DNA of 64,000 nucleotides, from positions 45,133,289-45,197,288 of the forward strand of contig NC_092346.1 of NCBI RefSeq assembly GCF_963676685.1, given 5' to 3'. The stretch is from Mytilus edulis (Eukaryota; Mollusca; Bivalvia; Mytilida; Mytilidae). This document shows, piece after piece, positions 48,957 through 62,378 of this stretch (positions are counted from its first letter, which is position 1; every line of letters starts with the position of its first letter). The translations under genes were made by a program, and so were the position numbers. The notes below the pieces were generated by a model. It did no database searches. It saw only the letters and a list, made by a program, of their open reading frames with translations, and had not been told where the DNA came from.

Positions 48957-49290
48957 AACAAATATGATATAAATGCCAATGAGACAACTCTCCACCCAAG
49001 TCACAATTTGTAAAAGTAAACCAGTACTGGTCAAAGTAAGGACTTCAACAGCGAGCCTTGGCTCACACACCAAACAGCAAGCTATAAAGGGCCCCAAAAT
49101 TGAACAGTGCAAAATCTTTCAAACAAGAAAATCAGCTGGCTAATCTAAATAAAAACCTAGAAACGAGAACAACTTATGAACCACATCAACAAACAACAAC
49201 CACTGAACAACAGGTTCTTAGATTAGAACAGGTACATACAAAAGCAGCGCGTTTAAAGGTTTTAACAGGCACCAACCTTCACCCTAACAT
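48957..49290 (+). repeat. SINE-like repeat, near full length
   Basis: Runs from AAATGCCAATGAGACAACTC through GGGCCCCAAAATTGAACAGT and CAACCACTGAACAACAGGTT to GTTTTAACAGGCACCAACCT. It shares its motif order with the copies at 16706, 59463 and 63092. The ORF 49100-49348 is part of it. Confidence 0.6.
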
Positions 49291-50725
49291 AGAAAGACAC
49301 ACTATAAAATATCAATTGAAATATTGTTTACCGGTATGTACAATTTGAAAAGTTTATCAGATTTTGAAAAAGTAGTTTGTAAATGGTAATACATTTTTAA
49401 ATACTAAAATATCTTTCAAAGGTTAACTAGAACAAGGTATAGAAATATTGGGGGGAAGGGGTTGTTTGATTTTGTTCACTAACATAATCTGTCAGAAAGG
49501 AGGGAGCCTTACATTTAAGACCTGTGTTTCCATTATGCCATACCAACTGAATGTTGAAGATCATTTGCAACAATTTCTTTCCCCAATCCAACAAATATCT
49601 TTTTCTAGTGGCAGTCCAAATTGCTCATCCCCATTACGTATGAAATATTTGTCACTGGACATTATGAAAGCACAATTGATCAATTAATATATTAAAATAT
49701 ATGTCTTATGAAAAACATTTTTAAAGATTATATTTTATAAGTGTATGGGGACCTTGGGCGTAATTTGAGATAGGTATTTATTGAATGGTTTGCCGTTATC
49801 TGTTAAAGACCAGTGTATATATTGTGCTACTGGTGAAAGAATTTTAAACTGTCATTTTATTAAATGTGTTGAAATTTTTTGATAATATATTAGTACTTGA
49901 TTTTTGTGATTTTTATCTTGTAGTACCCAAATATTTGAAGAGGACCGCTCCTACCTAGAACGATATCAATTTCAAGGGTACACTTTCAATAGAAAGTAGG
50001 TATTAATTTAAATATTACTTCAATCTGAGATAAATACCCCTATTTTTTTCACTACTGTGTTTTTATTAAAGAAGATAATGATGGACGTGTTACCATTATC
50101 GATAAATATCAGTATTCAGTACGAATTTCTATATGGAAGCTTCTATATTCTGCTTGAATAGTAATTTAAAATCCTATTTTCGGTTACAGCTTAATTTTAG
50201 TTAGACAATGAATTTAGACGAGTTGGTTAAATGGAGTCGACCACAGCTCAGTAAATATACCTATATTGTATAGGATTCTTCTTAAGTTTTTTAACTTTTA
50301 TCAGTGACAAACAATGAAGCACAAAAGGACTTTTAATAATTTCTCCTTTCATATGTGTGAGGCTTTTGTGTATTGTAGAAAATGGTAGAAAAAGTAATTA
50401 CTGCAGTTTGGAATAATGGGACTAATAATAAACAGAAGTTATTACAAGAAGAATAGAAAATTTGTTGTCTGTGGTCTATATGGAAAGCTATGGTAAGTCA
50501 AATATATATTTTATTTATAAAATAATATTAATTCAAATTTATCCTTTTTATAAAACTATAAGGTTCTTAGGAACACATGGAATTAATTTATGTCTATAAT
50601 GTTTGTAGTTTATATTGAAACATAGATATCTATGGATTCATTTATTTTAGTGGGTACCAGAGTTTTATGGATTGAGGAGACGTTGAAATTTTAGATATTA
50701 AATGATTTTACAAGTTTGCCGAAGT
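49291..50725. other. AT-rich intergenic DNA with a MITE fragment
   Basis: A candidate exon frame lies at 49924-49995 (see 41635). 50630-50700 is the left part of a CTGTGGATTCATT-family MITE (GGATTCATTTATTTTAGTGG), truncated just before the duplicated block at 50726. Confidence 0.4.
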
Positions 50726-51265
50726 CATTTAAGAAATTTTAATAAACTTATGCACAACATATTCGACAACACCACAATATCTTTGTGCATGAAAAGCCTC
50801 ACTAATTTGGTAATGACTTCTGACATCCAATGCAACACAAAGTGTATATGTATAGTACTAATTACAAGCCTATAGAAAATTTCAACTTTGTCATACTATG
50901 ACTACAAAATCCACAAAAAAGTGCCCCTTAATCTGAATAAATTAAGGTATTTGATATAATAGCTAACCTATTATAAGTATCATTATATATTTGCATTTAT
51001 GTATATAGAGTTAAAACAAAACTCTTTCATTTTCATTTTGGCAGTTGCGTTTGTACCATTCAAGAGAACTCAAACTAAAAATAGAAATTTAGTCACATGT
51101 AATAATTGTACAACTAAATTATAAATATGAAGTCAATTGTATTCACCATTTAAGAAATTTTAATAAACTTATGCACAACATATTCGACAACACCACAATA
51201 TCTTTGTGCATGAAAAGCCTCACTAATTTGGTAATGACTTCTGACATCCAATGCAACACAAAGTG
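50726..51265. repeat. Perfect 119-bp direct repeat, copies 421 bp apart
   Basis: 50726-50844 and 51147-51265 appear identical at every base, from CATTTAAGAAATTTTAATAA to GCAACACAAAGTG. The 302 bp between them is unrelated AT-rich sequence. The reverse strand of each copy is an open frame for 39 codons. It may be a local duplication or the long terminal repeats of a very short element. Confidence 0.85.
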
Positions 51266-53383
51266 ATTTTTTGAACATTTTCCAAATGGAATCAAATATT
51301 TACATTTCAATAAGGCAAGACAATGGGTTTTCTGTTATTTTAAGATTTTAAGAAGTTAAACACTTTTGCACCTTTTAAGGTAAATTTTTCATGAAAAATG
51401 GCCTTACAATTTTACATGTTTTTAAGTCTTGTACTACTTTTTTTAATTCTTAGTCAATATATTATTATTCACTGTTGCAAAATAAAAGTAAAAGTGTCCA
51501 ACTGTTTACTCTTACAATATGAATCAAGGATGATGTCATTAAGCCTTATATCCAATGTTATATACATATATATAATTTATATATATATATACGTAATTCA
51601 GCATGGGAGATGAAAGGAGAAAAATCAAAGAAGGGCAAATTTTAGAATAAGAATTGTCATTTTGAATTTGATTTTTAAATCTTTTTAAGTAAGGTAGGAC
51701 AGTCAACTGATTTCAGTAAATGTTAAGTTTTATTCAAAATAGATTAAATTTCATTAATACAAGATTATACTTTCTTTTTATTTTACTGTGCTTATCCTAG
51801 TGCCTTTGCTCTTTTACAATACTAATTGCTTAAATATGTTACCAAATTGTATTTTGAATTCACCTAACAAATCTTATAGGCATGGAAGTGTGTAGTCCCT
51901 CTTATTTTACTCCCCAGACTGTTTGGTGCATTGATGTCTAATTTGACATTTTCAATGTTTGTAAAATTCAAAATTTAAAATGTTTATTATAAGAACTGGA
52001 TGTGTTTGTCTGCAATTACATTATGATGTATAAGCATTCACAGACCACACATTGTTAGTATGAAGCATATTTGTTCGTGACTTACAAAATGTACATCAGT
52101 CATAACTTCCATTCATTTCATTAGAAATGTATTACAATCATTATTTCCTTTCACGTCACAAAAAATTTAGTACATGTGGACAATACAAACTTAACTTTTA
52201 TTTGCTATCCTCTTCAAAAATGAAACCATGAATTTTTTATTGAATTTTTAAAACATTTGGTTATTTATTAAAAAAAAACACATTTTCATCGAACAAAAGT
52301 ACAGGGATTGTTAGAGTATTGTTACAACTTAATGTATGAACTGCATCAAATAAAAATTGACATTTGAATACCTTATAATTACATCTTACAACTTATTTCG
52401 TGTTGAAAAAATCTCTGCAAAAAATCTGTAACAGTTTAAAAATTGAATTGGATAGCTATTAGAACCCTATAAAAAAAGAACTTTTGATCTAGAGTCTTTT
52501 CCTTCACAATTGATTGTTCCAATATCAATCAAAGTCTTGTGCATGTATATGTATACACATGCATAAGGTCAATTTCTATTCGAAACTGCTTTCATTCTAA
52601 AAGTTATGCTAAATTGATCACCAAGTTGATAGTGGGAATAAGCTTCAAGCAGGGAATTCATCCAAGTCAAAATTACTGAATGTGTAGCATATATTTGTAA
52701 ATAAAGATTCCATAAATTATTTTAATGAATCCAATTTTGACTAAGCATATTTTGTTTAAGAAGTTTAATGTCTTGACTCTTATTATATATTTTATTTAAT
52801 TTAACGATTTTATTGATTTGGATCATATAAACTGATCACACTCCAGATAAACCATTTTGTTTTGTATCCCATTTAATTATATATTGTTTATTTCACCTTG
52901 ATGACCTTAGTGATAAATAATTTGAATAGAATTGACTTTGAGGAATACAAAAATTGACTTGTATTTAATACCATTTAATATAATAATGTTTTTCTTTGAC
53001 CTGACGTTTTATAGCGTGTCATGAAAGATCTATAATAATGTGTTGATAATAACTTCTCCGTAGTTACCTTGACCAATTAGACAAATATCTTTAGTGTATT
53101 CCTTGGCATTTGAATGAAATTTTTATATAGTTAATCATTGTTTGGAAATGAAAAAGAAAACATATTAGGTTAATGAAATTTTGTTTAGATTTTTGTGTTC
53201 TTGAATGGTGAAAAATAATTATGTTCTTCGTACTACAGACCATGTGAACAGTATTTTCTGCTTTCTGTTTTCTGTCATTGTCTTTTTTGAAAAAAATCTC
53301 TTTCCTTAGTTTCCTCTATAAGACCCCCAAAAAAACAATGACCCTGTCTGTTAAAGAAACTAAGTGGTAAGATGCCAGTTTTT
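51266..53383. other. AT-rich intergenic DNA, no feature
   Basis: A (TA)n-rich tract lies at 51560-51595. No exon, inverted-repeat element or tandem array was recognised. Confidence 0.35.
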
Positions 53384-54200
53384 GTTGACTTTTTTGCAGA
53401 AAGCTCGACATAGGGATAGTGATCGGGGGGCGGTGGTGTAATGTTAAATTCTCTCTTTTTGTAAGTAATAGGATAACTATATTTAGTATGTGTGTACTTT
53501 GCAGGGTCCTCATGTCCGTCAGACAGTTTTGACTTGACCTCGACCTCATTTCATGGATCAGTGTACAAGGTTAAGTTTTGGTGGTCAAGTCCATATCTCA
53601 GATACTATAGGCAATAGGGCTAGTATATTCGGGTTAAGTTTTTGTGTTTTGCTCTGTTTTTCTTAAACTATATGCAATAGGTCTACTTTAGTTGGTGTAT
53701 GGAATGATTGTAAGGTGTACATGTCTGGCTGACAGGTATCATCTAACCTTGACCTCATTTTTATGGTTCAGTGGTCAAAATTAAGTTTTTGAGTTTTTGT
53801 CAATTTTTCAAATACTTTATGCAATAGGTAAACTATATCTGGTGTTTGGAAATATTTTATTATCAATATATGTCAATCGCACAGGTTTTATTTGACCTTG
53901 ACCTCATTTTCACAGTTCATTGCTAAGTGTTAAGTATTTGTGTTTTAGTCTTTTTTTCTTAATTTATAAGCAATAGGTCAACTATATTTGTTGTATGGAA
54001 GAATATTCAGCTGTACATGTCTGCCTGGCATGGTTCATCTGACCTTGACCTCATTTTCATGGTTCATTGACCAATGTTTAGTTTTCTTTGTTAATGTTGA
54101 GTTGATGTGTCAGTTGTAATAAAGCTTTATATTTAGGACTATCAACATAATATCAATGATTAGTAAAGAAGTTGAGACATTTCAGCATGTGCACTCTTGT
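53384..54200 (+). mobile_element. Family B tandem-repeat element, copy 4
   Basis: Head TTGTTGACTTTTTTGCAGAA, then AGCTCGACATAGGGATAGTG. Four or five TTGACCTCATTTTCA units follow; the tail is TTCAGCATGTGCACTCTTGT. The - strand ORF at 53316-53549 is incidental. Confidence 0.7.
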
Positions 54201-55570
54201 GTTGATTATTTGGAAAATGGCTATGCATAGAAAAAATCTGACAAGGCAGAAATTGGATAAAATTTTGAAATCTACCTTGTCCTTTTGTCTGACTGTAACA
54301 ATTTCTTATAGGAGTTATTGCACTTGAATTATGAGTTTTACTAAAAATATTATTATGTTTTGCCTCTTATCTTGTAATCTATTATGGAGATAACTTTAAA
54401 AATAATAATGATTACCTACACAAAATGAACAAAGAGATTTTAGTCATGAGAAATAGTTTATTAGTCTCAAACATTGTAGACTAAAAATATATTCCATAAC
54501 TTCAATCTATTTTTAGTTGAAGATGCACATAGATCCAGTATTGCCCTTTAAAGCATCTAGTTTTCAGTTTCATATACATTCTAAAAGTTTCCAAAAAATT
54601 GCACTTCATTAAGATCATTTTAAAACATGGTGTATTAATAATTCATTAATCTATATTATACGAATTCTTACTTCCATGTTTTCATTCATAATCAATTAAT
54701 GGAACAAATTTATGACGTGGAGTGAAATTTCAATTAAAACACACTTGAAACGAATATTGTTATTTGTGAATGAAAATATTTTTATAATTGTAAATGCTCA
54801 AAAGAGTCCTTTGACATTGTAAGCATCAAATTTACTGAAATATTGAGACTACTTTAGTATGCATTATAGGTGACTGAATTACCTATTCTTTTTTTGAAGT
54901 GATAATAGATACAGTCCTGTATACTGAATAGTTAAAAGTTTGGAATTTGCTTTTGAAAATCCAATTATATATGTGCATGCAATTATCAGCAGACATATAA
55001 ATAATGCACTTAATTGCATTTTTAATTATGTAAAATGGAGTTAATTGCCTTTTCTCTACTTTTCGATAGGTTTGTCAATATCTACGTAATTAAACTTTAT
55101 TTGTATAGTCCTATTTCAATCGTTTTAGCTGTTTAATACCAATTGTATGATAATCAGTCTATTTTGTCTCTGTATATATGTTTGTATAGAATTTGCATAA
55201 CCAACTTTTAAAATGTATATTCTGGAGTATTTGAATGCATATTTAAAAAGGCTATATTGTTGTTTCATTTAAGAACTTACATATAAATTCTTTTAATGTA
55301 AGTATTGTAATGAATGTTGTATGATTAAAAATAGAACATTAGCCTCAGACTTTATGCAAACTTTTTGTATATTCAGACTACATGAATGATTTGTGAACTG
55401 TTTGACTAGCTAGCCTGACAGACTGTCATACAATTTTTGAATTCGATATTGGTTGTGTATAGCCTCTTTTTAGAAAAAAATGACTGACACTACAAATGTT
55501 TTCCTAGCAGGGTCGTGAGCCTATGGTTAATAGAGAAGACTGCTTTATAAAAAAGTCATAGATACTTAAT
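54201..55570. other. AT-rich intergenic DNA, no feature
   Basis: No gene, array or inverted-repeat element was recognised. Confidence 0.35.
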
Positions 55571-55571
55571 T

Positions 55572-56155
55572 AGGGCACACTGAATGGCGGACACCCTATA
55601 GTGATCATTCTATCTGTCTATGTCTGTCTGTCAGTCTGTATCAAATTGTATCCACTCTTTATCTAGAGAACCGTTATGATTTTAAAGTTTATACTTGACA
55701 TGTTTATTAACCAACACCAGAGGTTGTGTCATAATGTATGTACAGCTTCCTAGGTCAAAGGTCAAGGTCAGAAACTTTGGTTTCATTTGACAACCCAATG
55801 TCCTATGGTAAAGATTGGGTCCAATCTATATCTTGAGAACCGTTTTTATTTCAAAATTTATACTTGACATGTATATAAACCAACACCAAAGGGTGTGTCA
55901 TAATTTATGTACAAATCCCTATGTCAAAGGTCAAGGTCAGAAACTTTGGTTTCAGTTGACAACCTAATACCCTACAGTAAAGATTGTGTCCACTTTATGT
56001 CTTGAGAACCGTTTTATTTGAAAGTTTACACTTGAAATGTATATAAACCAATGCCAAGGGATGTGTCATAATTTATCTACAACTTACAAGGTCAAAATTC
56101 AAGGTCAGAAACTTTTGTTTCAGTTAACAACCTCATTTCCTATGGTAAAGATACA
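55572..56155 (+). mobile_element. Tandem-repeat element with 169-bp units (family F)
   Basis: The head AGGGCACACTGAATGGCGGA, then CACCCTATAGTGATC, is followed by three units anchored by GAGAACCGTT at 55666, 55835 and 56004 (exact 169-bp period). Each unit has TACTTGACATGTATATAAAC, GTGTGTCATAATTTATGTAC and AAGGTCAAGGTCAGAAACTT. The 3' end is not clear. It has the same head-plus-core layout as families A-D. Confidence 0.6.
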
Positions 56156-56327
56156 TTTTTTTATCACACATTAATCCCAGCAGAGCCCACAGAGATGGAT
56201 CCTATCAATGATATTTATCATAGGTACAAGCATATTCATCTTTAAACATACAATCATACACCTTAACTTGTAGGCATTGGTTGAAAATAATAACAGTAAC
56301 ATATGAAAGCATATATGAAACACCATT

Positions 56328-56765
56328 TTGTTTTCTTTGTTTTCAAAACAGGAAGATGGAGAAATGTACCGCGAGAGAATTTGTCCACTTTGTAAAGCTG
56401 GTCTTGGGGATGTGTACCACTATATATGTATATGTACCAATTATAAAGTTAAAGATTTAAGGGGGAAGTTCATACCTCCATATTATTTAAAATATCCAAA
56501 TGTTAAAAAAGTACTGGGCATGCTTAAATATTGTAATAATAATGTGCTGTCTAAGCTGTCAATTTTTATTCAAAAGGTAGAAAAGATGCTTGTCTGATTT
56601 AAAACTGCAATAAACAAAGATTTATCTCTGAAGATGTATAATTTAAAAATGTATACTGTATGTATTATGAAATATGTTGTGATCTATATTGTGCATAATA
56701 TGCTCCTGTTACGCAGTCTTCTGCGGCTGAGTTTTCTTTAATAAACTAAACTAAACTAAACAAAA
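56328..56765 (+). pseudogene. 5'-truncated non-LTR retrotransposon (LINE), C-terminal end of ORF2 and 3' tail
   Basis: The open frame 56328-56597 ends in a cysteine/histidine module typical of the region after a LINE reverse transcriptase: RERICPLCKAGLGDVYHYIC, then ICTN. A basic helical tail KLSIFIQKVEKMLV and stop follow. The 3' UTR ends TTTAATAAACTAAACTAAAC, a short tandem tail usual for LINE 3' ends. CAAAACA occurs both near the 5' break (about 56343) and after the tail and may be the target duplication. No reverse transcriptase core is present. Confidence 0.65.
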
Positions 56766-56770
56766 CAAAA

Positions 56771-59079
56771 TTCCAAAGAAACTTATTCCATTACCCTGGA
56801 TATGTTAAGTTTTAATAATCAATAAAACTTTAATACTTGTGAGTGGTCTGATTATTTTATGTAAATATTTAAAAGATACCAATTAACTACTCTTTAAACA
56901 TATGTAATGCATAAATTATTATTTATATGTTATACAATTAATGAAGCATGGGCATTTTAAAAGATAAGATTCATATGACCCTAAAAAATATAATAGGATG
57001 ATTAATTTATGTAGGACAATAAATAAAACGTAGATATTGAAAATATTAATATCTATCTTATCTCAGGGTATGCCGAGACTACTTGGAATCAGATATTCCG
57101 GATTATTGGTTTAGTGATAGTTTCTTCATTCTAGATTACAACCAAAAGAGCTGCTGTCAATAAAAAATAGAAATATTGTGATAAAATTAAAATGTTTATC
57201 AACTTCCATTGATAAAAGCTTGCATAATGTCCAGTTGCAAGTATTTCATACTTATTAAGGACAATATACAAAATTCAACATGGACAGTCCTGAAGAGTTA
57301 CAGTAATTGTGATTTTCATATAAGCACCAGTACATGCAGCATATTATATAAAACATGGTAGAAACCTCAAGAAATCTGCCAAAATTATTGACCAGTATAA
57401 CCTGCAGGACATTTCCATGCAATATTTTGCCCAATATGAAAGAAAATGGAAATAATAATCTCAATATAATACATTGCTTAGAGATGGTTTTGTTACCTAA
57501 TATTTGAAAATTGGCAATGCAGTAACTATTAGATATGATGTTTAATTATCAAAAGATCAGTCTGAGCAGCTTATTAATTTGAGAATCTAATACTGTAAAT
57601 TCAGAAATTATTGCGATGTTTTATTATTGCGAAAAATGTGACCATGTTATAATCGCAAAAATTTAAACTCGCAATTTGTAATTTTTTATATGAATTCAAC
57701 AGGCAATTGTCCATAGGAACTCCCCTTATGACTAAAACAATGCCACCTTTACTATAAAGTTTCGTGAAGAATTATATCCTTAAGGAGGCTCAAGGGTATA
57801 AAAATTTCAGAAAAAAATCAAACATTTGTTTTTTCATTACAAATTTTATTTATTTCCTTGTGTAGTTGTTACTTTATCATATGGTAAATAAATCATTCAA
57901 AACAATCGATTCGTGTTGGCCTAAGATGACTTTCATCATTGAAAAAGTTCCAAAATATCTCCCTTTGGTGGAAAAATGCCATTTTTTGGCTCTAAAATTG
58001 AAATATCTTTTTCAACTCATCGGTGACCTATCTTTTTTAATATGATTTCCATATAAGCTTTACTTAAACTAAATACTTGTAAAATTTTAGCGATTTCTGT
58101 AATAAATTTCTTTTTTTTATTTCGATATTACCTTTATTTCTCCTATTACTTCAACAGAAAAAAAACACCTTTACAAAAATGTATGCTTCTTTCGAAGGCA
58201 GATTGTGAGCGCAAACGAACGGTGACCCCACTTTTTTATTTTATTTTTCTATTAACTATAAGATAAAGTTCATTTATAGAAAAATATAGAGAAATCCTAT
58301 ATAAATGATTTAGACCCGCGAACCCCCTTAAGAATGGAAAGTTGATATCCACTACTGTTTTATTCTAAGGTCAAAACAGGGCTATGTGCAGCATATTATA
58401 AACAAAATTAATATCGGTTTTGATTTACCCGATTTCCTCTGACATTGCTGTTAAAAAAAAATCAGAAATACATCTATTTGAAAACACACTACTTTTAATG
58501 CAAGATTTTTTATTTGATGATCATTAGAAAGTTTTGATGGATAAAAGTACAGCAGTACAAATTATTTTGAAGATGTACTATATATGCAAGACATAGTAAA
58601 GCTCATTTATATATCATTTATCACTGTTATTTAAACGAGGTTAACCTAACTACTATATTTTCATTATATTAATGTTATAAATGAACACAGTGAAGTGGGG
58701 GTCTTTTTTCAGATAGGACAGTTTATTTTAACATTAATAAGAAAATCCTGGGTACAAAAGACAAGAATTAAGTACCTATTCATGGTAACATAAGCTAATT
58801 AACAGGTTGAAAGAAGGTGAAAATCTACTTTGTCAACAGATATAATGACATTCCATGGTCCCCTAACTCTAACATTTTATTGGATATAACTAAAGTATAG
58901 ATAACCTGACTTGTTCATCACCTATCATTTCAAAGTTCAATATTAATTTTGTGTATTGGTTTATCCTATTAAAATATGAACACTTTCTGTAAAATAATAT
59001 CTTATGGCATAGTTTCCATTTAAAGTTAATACTCCTTTTGACCATAAAATAAGAACAAAAATAGTTCAAGTGTCCTTAA
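56771..59079. other. AT-rich intergenic DNA with a truncated MITE
   Basis: 57593 to about 57725 is a CTGTAAATTCA-family MITE lacking its right tip (TA at 57591-57592; compare 38000-38192). Nothing else was recognised. Confidence 0.45.
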
Positions 59080-59350
59080 GGTGGTACCCAACACTTTAGC
59101 TAAAATTAATTTGGGTCGTTTAATTTTCTTAAAATTTTGACAAAGTATTTACTTTGACCCTTTAAAAAATATAAAAATTTCAAAAAATTTGAACCAACCG
59201 TTTTATCAGAAAAATTACACTGGTTATATAGCAGTTTGACAAACACTTATTTTGATCATCGAGAAGCTTAATATTCCCTTAACAACACAACGTAATTAAA
59301 ACGTTTAGCTGATTTTACAGAGTTATCTCCCTGTAGTGTTAGGTACCACC
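59080..59350. mobile_element. TTAA-type MITE, copy 2
   Basis: TTAA at 59076-59079 and 59351-59354. Tips are GGTGGTACCCAACACT and AGTGTTAGGTACCACC. The interior is the reverse complement of 30786-31059 (AGTTATCTCCCTGTAG, ATCATCGAGAAGCTTAATAT, AGCAGTTTGACAAACAC). TTAA duplication suggests mobilisation by a piggyBac-type transposase. Confidence 0.75.
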
Positions 59351-59462
59351 TTAAGTGTCATATGTAAATTGATCATAAGGTGTGTTGGATTCCTAAAGTC
59401 TGGGTTATACTGCAGCTTTTTCATAATTTTATCCATCTTTTATGTAGTTATTTAGAAATACA

Positions 59463-59800
59463 GAGATGTGGTATGATTGCCAATGAGACCAATATCCACT
59501 AGACAACAAAAACTGAGAATGGTTACACCTATAAGACACAAGACCAGGCTGTTAACAAATTAAAGGCACTGTACAGACTTCAACAATGAGCAAACTTGAT
59601 GCTGTAGTGAACAAATTCCATACTGAAATGTATGCTATTAAAGGCCAGACATGTCAAAGTGTTAAACAAAAATATAGCCAAATTAATTGTAAAAACAACA
59701 AAAGAAAATAACAAATAAAACAGAGAACAACCTGTAACCACCAGTGAATTACAGGACCCTGTCTTGGTACAGGCACATTTAGAATGTAAGGGGTGATAAA
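59463..59800 (+). repeat. SINE-like repeat, full length
   Basis: Starts GATGTGGTATGATTGCCAAT, passes CAACAATGAGCAAACTTGAT and AACAAATAAAACAGAGAACA, and ends CCTGTCTTGGTACAGGCACA. It is one of the least decayed copies of the family in the window. Confidence 0.65.
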
Positions 59801-60490
59801 TGTTTATATACAATGCTGCACATCAATCCATCAATATATTGTCCAATCAGATCTCATAAAAGACAATGATCTTCAATTCTTCATAAACTTGTGAATGGAT
59901 TTTATAAAAACTGAGAATGAATTTTTAGTGTTTATGATTTCATTATGCTGTCTTTTTTTATGTCCCAATACTAGTATTCATAATATATAAGTTGTATACT
60001 TGTGCTTCACACATGTAAAATAACCTTTGCAAGCAAATTTTGAATGGATCTGGAGGACCTATTGCATGACATTGTTGTAAACATACCCTGTTTTTACATG
60101 GACAATCGATATTTCTAGCCCTTCATCAGTCAACTAAATATCCAAAATATTACTAAATGATTTACTCAATTAGTGCTTATTCTGAGTTTTTGTGAAATAT
60201 TTGTCACTGGACACTGGTTGTTGATGTCTTGACTGATGCCACTAATCTCCTTTAATTCATATTTGCATATTTAAATACTTTTGTCATTTACTGGAACTAA
60301 TTTGTACAATACAACAAGGCATTGTCAGACTTATTTCTGTCTTCTTTCCAGTTCTCTAAAAATTAAACTATCAAAACTTGCATAGCTGGAATATTTCACT
60401 TATATTTGGATGGTTGGAAGAACATTTGTTTTAGTCAGGCAGTTTTAAATACTGATAGACTATAACAAAAATACCTCAACATCTGTAATA

Positions 60491-60699
60491 CTGTGGATTC
60501 ATTTATTTTCGTGGGTATCAATTTTCGTGGATTGTTGAAAACTTGCATATTTGTGGATATTTGATTTCGTGGTTTTGCCAATATATGTAGATAAAGCCTA
60601 TTGCAAATATGACATTCGTTGAACATTTGAATTCGTGGTTCACCTGTACCCATGAAACACACGAAAATTGGTATCCAACGAATAAGAATGAATCCACAG
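60491..60699. mobile_element. TA-flanked MITE (CTGTGGATTCATT family), copy 2
   Basis: TA at 60489-60490 and 60700-60701. Perfect tips are CTGTGGATTCATT and AATGAATCCACAG. Inside: TTTTCGTGGGTATCAATTTT, CGAATTTGAATTCGTGG-like stretches and ACGAAAATTGGTATCCAACG. It is non-coding; the overlapping - strand ORFs 60435-60797 and 60518-60745 are this MITE read in two frames. Confidence 0.8.
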
Positions 60700-60701
60700 T
60701 A

Positions 60702-62378
60702 CTGTAAACAACCAGATGCTTTAAAAACATGAGGATGCTGAACACTTTTTATTTTTATATGCTTGATGGTATCAAATTTGACATTCTTTAAACACATTTA
60801 TTAAACAGATTCATCTTAATTCCATGGTCCTCCTTGTTTCTAAATCACCATATAGTCTTACAGATAACTTGAAAATCACTATTAGAATTTTATGAGGGAA
60901 GGGAGATAACTCTAAAATTACTTTTTTCAGGTATTTGGTTAACCTGATTTTAGATATGTAATACAGATTCATTTAATTGATTATTTATTTGATTTGTTTG
61001 TTCAGTGAGATAACTTTGTGACCCTGTCAATTTCTGTCGGATATAAATTGGTAGAGCTTGATACCTACAAATCTAAAATGGATTAAAATGGGGATTGGTT
61101 GTATGTAAAAATGAAGAATAATCGATTTTGAAAAAAAATGGGATTTGGAAAGATGACATTTAGTGATAGATCATGATTTTTTTAGTTCTAATCTTAATCC
61201 TTGATCAAGAGGTTTCAGCATGACTTTGGGGTTTAAACTGTTGTCAATTTCAACTTTAAAGATATCAAAAGTATTTGAGATTCAATGCTAAGCAATATTT
61301 TTACTGCCCTTATGAATAAAATATTGTCATTAATAAAAGATCCTAAATAATATTTCTTTTCCCTGCATTATGGATAAAAACATATTGCCAGCAAAAGCAT
61401 TCTTTTCTCGTGGATGTTTGTCTTTTTGCAAGTGGGTGTGTTCTGTGTTTTAAATGATTTTGTTGGCATGTCATTGATATTATACCACTATAAAATTGGC
61501 TTATTCTTAGAAAGTTATTCTTTAAATTCCCAGCAACAGATTTTTCACAAAGTTCTTTGAATCATCTTATATGTGTGACATGTACCTCAACTCCTCATAG
61601 AAATGTTCTCCTTTTCCCTTTACATTTGTCAAGTGTATGTGTTGATTTTGTTTGTGAACTTATATACCAAATTCGTGGTTTTCCATTCATAATCTCATGT
61701 TATAATTAATTCTCTTTTAATTATTTCTCGAATAAACAATTAGAAATAGGAACTTTTGTAACCTGCAATGCTCAAGTCATTGCAATACTTTTGGTCATAT
61801 TTTTTCATTTCAATTTTTTTAGAGAAAATTTCTTTGAAATATTTTAAAATACCTGAAAAAAAATCAAATATAGTTGGCTTCCTGCAAGATATATCTTAAA
61901 TTTGCATCCAGTAATTGTAGCAATTTAAATATTAGTGTTTTTTTTTTTAAATTGTAAATGAAGTTTTTTTTAATGAAATTACAAACAAAAATTTGTCAAT
62001 TCCAAATTTGCAAGTCACCCAAATACATCTGGTTCATATTTTTTCATTTGAATTTTTAACAACTATTTTAAAGCCTGATACAAGCTGATGTTAAATATTG
62101 AAAGAAGTCAGTTATAGCTGTTTTATTATACAAAGTTGATTTATATATGTCCAATAAAAGGAAACTTATATTGGGGACACTTCTAAAGAGTTTTTGTATG
62201 ATTGTATGGTTATGCATATTTATTATACAGTTTGATTCAAGTTTTAACATAGTATATAATTTTTGGAACTTTTCCATATTATCTTACAAATATCAAAATA
62301 GATTAAATCTTACAAAAATCAAATAGATAAAATGTTAATCTTTGTCACACATGTGTCATACATATATAGTTGTGTCAG
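60702..62378. other. AT-rich intergenic or intronic DNA, no feature
   Basis: No exon or repeat family was recognised. It could be the intron before the exon at 62379. Confidence 0.3.

Noticed and set aside
60435-60797. 120-codon minus-strand ORF
   Set aside because: It covers a complete TA-flanked MITE and overlaps a second frame of the same repeat, with no protein motif.
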